DNA of 64,000 nucleotides, from positions 7,118,831 through 7,182,830 of the forward strand of contig NC_031497.1 in the NCBI RefSeq assembly GCF_000237925.1. The letters run 5' to 3'. This stretch comes from Schistosoma mansoni (lineage: Eukaryota > Platyhelminthes > Trematoda > Strigeidida > Schistosomatidae). Both the position numbers and the translations under genes were made by a program. The notes beneath the pieces were generated by a model. The model searched no databases and had not been told where the DNA came from. It saw only the letters and a list, made by a program, of their open reading frames with translations. This document shows positions 58,401-64,000 of the stretch, one piece after another (within the stretch, counting starts at the first letter, position 1; each line of letters opens with the position of its first letter).

Positions 58401-58559
58401 TGATGATCATAGCCAATCGAGACTCGACTCCACTTACAACTCTATGAGCTTAACTGAGATAAATGAGACCTAAATACTCAATGTTTATATGAACTAATTT
58501 TTAATCACTATATGGTTCTGGAGATTGTTGGGCTTTATATATGATCATGAACCGATCAA

Positions 58560-59560
58560 TATTAGACTTCCATTAAAAACCTGGTCAACTAAAAGAGACG
58601 CCTAGAATATTGCAAAGAGTGATGTCCAGGTTCAGGTAGAAAATGTAGTACTGGGATCTTCTAGGAAGTATGTGGTGAATAGAATATGGCTGCTTTTTAC
58701 CATTAGCATTTCGCATCTGTCAGTACTGAGGATGTATGTTTTTGGTGATCTGATTGTGTATTCTCTGTAAATCTTGATTTAGAGTCAATATATCATCCAA
58801 TTCAATAAATCCTAAAATTATTCAGATAAAGAAAAGTTTAGGAGTCTATAGGATCTGGTAAGTCATTACTGAACAACAAGAGAGATGGTCTAAGAGTTGA
58901 GCCTAGTTTCGCACCGGTTAACATAGAGAAGCCTGATAGATGATTACAAACCCTGATATATTTTAACATTCCGTCTGAGTAATCTGGGGGTCGAATGTTT
59001 AGACACCCCCCACGCACATAGAAAAGATTCTAATACACAATACAATGGCCAGATGTTTTCGAATATCTCAGAGAAGTCTATTCGGCCAATATTCACATGG
59101 TAGTTTTAGCCCAGCTATTCCAGGCAGTTAAACTGTTTGCGCCACTGTACCTACCAGATAGACGGGCGTGCTGTGATTCAGAAAGAGTGGATTTATTAGG
59201 AAAGTAGTTGTGGAGAAGATCATTTTTAACCTTTTCTATTACCTTCGGAACTGTGCAGAGCAAAATGACTTGTCGGTAATTTGACCCCTCCCTCCCTTGT
59301 TATTCAGCTTGTAGTTATGACTATTTCATTTGTCCAACCTGGGGGGTAATTTTCGATTGACTAAAGAACAGTTAAAGAGATTAGAAGGGCGGAAGAAAAT
59401 AGGGTTTGATTATTCCTTTAGGTCTACGCGTCCGATAACATCTGAATCAACGCACTTGTAGAACTGAATACCTCAGAGATTCAAATTCCACCGAACATTG
59501 GTTACCCTTTAGAAAGAATACACAGGAGTCATTGAACAAGGTTATTGTTACGTCCAATTA
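58560..59560 (-). pseudogene. Second CR1/Jockey-like LINE fossil
   Basis: The minus strand keeps reverse-transcriptase traces. At about 58960-58800 the frame reads RVCNHLSGFSMLTGAKLGST, then LLLFSNDLPDPIDS, where active elements read SGVPQGSVLGPLLFLLFINDLP. Upstream (59500-59000) are weaker traces of the preceding fingers domain. Frequent stops show a very old copy. Whether it belongs to the same subfamily as the fossil at 36 kb cannot be judged by eye. Confidence 0.55.
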
Positions 59561-59564
59561 TGAG

Positions 59565-60235
59565 TTTTTACCCGTTCGAACTATTGAAGTACTGGCCGTC
59601 GATATTCGCAAATCACGAACCCAAGTAGGCAAGAGAACCAAAACTCCAAATTAGATACCAAGTTTATTCGCAATTCACAAATAATCGACCAAAGTCGTTC
59701 TAACAACAATAATTATAACAATTACAAAACAAACCTTCAATTTTGTAGGTTCCCGGAGCAAAAACTCCCAAATACCAAACCAACGACAAAAGAAACCAAA
59801 ATGTCCGAAAAAAATGATACAAACAAACAAGTCCAAAGGTTAAGTAAAACAAACACATCCAAAAACAGTAAAATTGATGTACAGTAAAAAGGTTTTAATC
59901 AGGCAAATGTCTTCAGTTCTCTCGTAACAGTCATGACTGACTGTAGGCAGTTGGACTGAAACTTCTTAGGTAAGGGCTTGGAAGCTTAATGTGAAGGCTA
60001 TTCACCTTGAAGGAATCCCGGTTCAAGATATTCAAGGTGATGTGCACCCTCATCGTAAAGTTGTATCAGATTTTATAGTTAATCCCGAATTTTATCCTCT
60101 ATTGATATTATTGATGTTTATTTATGTTTGATTCTTTTCATACAGCAACCATAGTAAGGACTGTGCTGGAATTTTGGGATTTCGACCTAATATAGACATC
60201 AGTGTGCTTTTCTATGCTACTAAAATAATAACACT
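59565..60235. other. No feature recognised
   Basis: I see no ORF. The part around 59.6-59.9 kb is A-rich on the plus strand. Confidence 0.4.
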
Positions 60236-60239
60236 TTGA

Positions 60240-61270
60240 ACTTGCCATGAAGTGACTGCACAATCTATAAGATCATACGCCAAAGTCACATAATTGTCGG
60301 TTTCGACTCTCCTAATCGTGGTATTGAGCGGTATTTTTTTATAAGGATCTACGAATTACACAAGCAAATTTATATAATATGAAGAGTAAGGAAGTATATA
60401 GGGTGACCACCCTTACATGGACAGGCCACACAGTCTCGGTAATTTTCCTCTCGTCGGCCTACGCTGACACTGGCACTTTTTTGTCAAGCATTCAATCGCG
60501 AGTGTGAATATTTCAAATTATTGTGTGTTCAGCTACAAGGACGATTTCGTGGTGATGATTTGTTGTTACTTTCTTTCCCCTACACATTTTCATGCAGTGT
60601 AAAGAAATGTAATTCAGAACCTTAAATCACTTAACACTCTCGACGCAGTGTATCTGGTTTGTCATTAGTGGGCAAATATTTTTGTTTCTACCAGGTTTCC
60701 TTTTTCTTTGAATTATAGTGCTCCAATTCCACTATAGATAGTCATCTGTATCAATCGATTAAAGTAGAGACCTGATATTTACTTTCCACCGACTTTATCA
60801 GACGAGACTTTCCTGCAGACAGGCATTGCGCAACGCTTTGTTGTATGACCAGTTATCTGTTTCTTTGCGCAAACCCCAGTTGTGTGGTTGTTGTCTACGT
60901 CGGCCTCACTTGTCTTTGTTACTAAAATAATGGGCATAATCCCTAAATTGTAAATTTTTGATGATGTGACCACTTAATCTATACGATCCTACGTGAATGC
61001 GATATGATTGTTTGAACGGGCTCATCATGACAGCTCACAATATGGTGTATAGGACTCCAGGAGAATACATCTGGGTCGAATATAGTGTTAAGTCCTGTGG
61101 CCTGTTTAGTATATCGCATGATAAGATCGTAAAGGTAAAGGTTATGTAGAGTGAACACACTTGGATGGCCGAGCTACGCCTTACCGATCAGGTGTTATCG
61201 CATTCACCGTTTTCGACCTCCTCTAAGTGTTTAACGTTGAGTGTAAATCTCCGTCATCGTGTTTTGCTTT
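60240..61270. repeat. Diverged direct repeats around a zinc-knuckle-like frame
   Basis: Segments at about 60240-60560 and 60970-61270 share several blocks in order (ATCTATA.GATC.TACG, a TATGTAGAGTGAACAC-like block, CGTTTTCGAC-like, GAGTGT.AAT). Between them, the minus frame 60973-60779 contains a GHTTKRC stretch like a retroelement zinc knuckle. This could be the wreck of an LTR-type element, very old and broken. Confidence 0.3.
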
Positions 61271-61274
61271 AAGG

Positions 61275-64000
61275 ATCGGGTGGTTTAGGACTAATAACAC
61301 AAGCTGCTCACCCATCAATAAAGCCACGTAAAATCGCATTTCTAGAGCCCCCCAAACCGCTTCAATGGGTGAGCTATTTTGGGAGGAAAGTATGGTCTCT
61401 TAATTATACATACAACGTGAGACCTACAGTTACCGTGACGCACACGTCGGGAATAAACATTATTTTTAATTTTCCGTAGTCTGTTATTAGGATCCGTCAT
61501 CTTCAAGTAACCCCTAATTGTGGCTTTACTGAAGTTTGGCTCAGATACTAGTAGACAAAGAATCAAAACTCTTTGTTGTTACTTCATCCTACTTCTTAAG
61601 TGTGTTCATTTACAGACAGATGCGTGTAGGAGTTTAATTACATTAACTGACACATATTGTTTGATGAATAACAAACATACACTTGAGTTTATTTGAAATG
61701 ATCTTGGTGCTTGCTATAAGCAAGCTGACATCAAATTCCGAGAACCTAAGGAATATTTGGAAGATCCTTTCCTGGTTCCTACGTTGTCTTATTTTCACAG
61801 CAAATTTGGAGAGTAAGTGAAATATGACTTCACAAGTGCTTGCTTAGATGCGAGAAGAATATGCTATGCAAGTGGCCAACTTCTTCAAGCGCCTATACCT
61901 TACAGCGTACTTATCCATCCGGCTAGGTTAATCTTGATCTCAACAAAATTCAGCAGAACACCCGACGCCCATTGTTCAATCTTTTAAGGTATGGGCGATT
62001 TCAGCCTGACGGATAATTTTTTCTACGGTTCAGTGACATTTCACGGTCTGATCAGTACCTGCAATACTCCGAACGACATCCATTTGATGCAGTAAAAACC
62101 ACGTCAAGAAAATCATGCTGAAGATGCCATAGGTATTAAGGTTTGGATAACGCTTTTGCACGTTACATCCTTATTATCGGAAGATATCAACGTATTCAGA
62201 CCACACGTCTGGGATGAATATGCTGAAATTTTTTTTGGCGCAGCGAGAATTTCTTGATCGAAGCCGGAGAGTTGTTTTAAGGGGTGTGTAATGCTCGTAC
62301 ACAATGATGATCTGGTGCTGATGCGTGACGGAGCGACCTTAGTTGGGGTGTGTCCCGTAAAACTAATGGAGTCATCAGCAGTGTGTACGACTCACAGAAC
62401 TGCTTACTACTGGTATTTACGTGGCGCTATAATGCGTTGGAGTTCACCGAGAGATTTAAGTATTGGAAGGCTATGAAACCGACAAACACCCTGTGTCATT
62501 AACTAATCAGAACATAGCGGATAATAAAAGAAACTCACAGAACCACATTTGGGTGGACACCAGAGTTTCTTTCATTGTACTCCGTGATATGAAAGCGTGC
62601 CATTAACTGATGACCCTAATGCTTGTTGACATGATTGGTAACTAACCTAAACCACATGTAAGTGCAGCAGATTGCCTCAAGGGACTACAATCTCCTTTTG
62701 GTTAGCAGCTGACATCATAAACTTTCTAAAGTAACAGTGATAATAAGTTATGAGCCCTTCGAGTTTGACGTGATCTCAGCGATCTCTTACCAAAAACTGA
62801 ATACATTAACCTTCCCAATACCATATTGAGAGATTTGAACGCTTCCAAGTGTACGAACATGCCAATAGACTACCTTAATAACACAGCTGACGACGGTATA
62901 GAAGAGGTACATCAACTGGACCAACAAACGAGAAACATAACACTCTATTGGAAGCGACCCTGTCAGTCCCCACCAGTATAACCAAGTCTCCAAACACGAA
63001 ATTTTGAGGGTCACAACCGGGTCACATACACCAGTGTAACTATCGACTGCTGTTTATACTGCAGTGACTATTAACAGATTGGAGAAATGTGAGAGCGTTG
63101 GGAATAAAAATGGGGGAAAACGTTGGACGAAACTCTTTTGCGGCGGTGGATACCCTTCGTTTATCTACAGAGAAAACCAGACAAGTGGTCGAACAGGTCT
63201 TTATTGAGATCATGGAACAGAACAAAGTCATCTTCCTTCAAGTGCATGAAGTTTTCGATGTTCACTGTAAAACAATGAGAAATATAATGCCTACAAAAAA
63301 TAGATAAATGAAGAATACTTGAACTATAATGTTTCGACATTACTCAGAAGTTTCTGGCCAGTTCTCAATCTAAGTTATTACAACCCCCTGATTTTATTCA
63401 ATGCTCCAGTATTGGAGAGTAGCCTATTATAAAGTATTGTACAACGCTGAGAAAATGTATCATTTCAGTCAAGCTATGTCGTCAGTATAATGGCTTGAAG
63501 GTGACCCTTCCCTACAAAGGTTTAATTTAAGTTCGGCACACGTTTCAGAAGAGATATTACTGACATCCCAGAAACCATCTGTTAAGCGATCCACTGACGT
63601 TCCAGTTAGACAAGACAAAGCTTGGGCCATAAGAGACCCCTCTCAAAGATCAGCGAATACCCAAGAAGCAGCTAGTATAATGGTATATAGAATGCCTGAG
63701 CTGGTAGGTGGTAGTCGGGATGAGGTCAAAGAACACGATATGAGTTGGTGAAGGTGGCTATCATGCAGCACAAGCCTCCATACCACAACGACAATCAACG
63801 TGTTCAGGCTACCTCGTTCTTTACATCAAACAAACGTTAAGTCTTTGTGTCTGATGACTGTAATTTTCGGTAACCGAGAGAGCTTAACTGGAGTTCTTCA
63901 GCTCTGGTACAGTTCGAAAAACGAATTTTGAATTCACTTCAGCTGTAGTGAAAGCTAACCTAGATAGGTAAGGCAACAATGATCTGACTAAAATCTGGAT
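61275..64000. other. No supported feature to the window end
   Basis: Short frames at 61342-61566 and 62113-62304 (both minus) share an AHPLKR/THPLKQ-like stretch but match no family I know. No splice-supported gene was found. Base composition is less AT-rich than at the left end of the window. Confidence 0.35.

Overview
The window looks like a piece of a blood-fluke (Schistosoma) chromosome. The support is a full-length RTE-clade LINE of the schistosome SR2 type, several SINE-like repeats carrying schistosome-type (Smα-like) hammerhead ribozymes, CR1-like and Penelope-like retroelement fossils, AT-rich gene-poor DNA, and host genes with 33-49 nt introns. The species cannot be fixed from the sequence alone.

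Layout. 1-21 kb is gene-free, AT-rich DNA with dispersed repeats: two decayed SR2-like LINE fragments (0.33-1.35 kb and 13.56-14.40 kb), copies of two tRNA-headed, hammerhead-bearing SINE families (called Smα-like and T2 here), copies of an unnamed repeat of about 270 bp (R1), and one LTR-like fossil. 21.29-24.49 kb is a complete SR2-like LINE with an intact 1005-aa endonuclease/reverse-transcriptase ORF and an exact 13-bp target-site duplication. 24.5-34 kb is again gene-poor. It holds a 200-N gap flanked by an inverted repeat, (TA)n and (GATA)n microsatellites, and a head-to-head pair of well-preserved hammerheads at 31.6 and 32.1 kb. 34-40 kb holds a CR1-like LINE fossil (minus strand) interrupted by an R1 copy with a CTAGT duplication, and a second LTR-like family.

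Host genes lie at 40-55 kb. RWDD4 (plus strand) is complete in four exons with introns of 33, 36 and 43 nt. A kynurenine-formamidase-like gene (minus strand) is one 341-codon exon with Glu at the usual catalytic Asp position. A DHHC palmitoyltransferase of the ZDHHC2/15/20 type (minus strand) has five exons. A broken Penelope-like element with a downstream hammerhead-like motif lies between RWDD4 and the formamidase gene. A GC-richer repeat (R2) is present as two near-identical inverted copies on either side of ZDHHC exons 1-3. 55-64 kb holds no recognised host gene: a second CR1-like fossil, another LTR-like copy, a two-unit tandem repeat and unassigned DNA.

The three host genes have unrelated housekeeping roles and do not form a pathway. 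The most distinctive theme is the density of self-cleaving-ribozyme motifs: at least three repeat families carry hammerhead or hammerhead-like cores, and four individual copies look intact or nearly intact. Exon joins were worked out by eye from splice sites, reading phase and remembered family sequences; no alignment or search was run.
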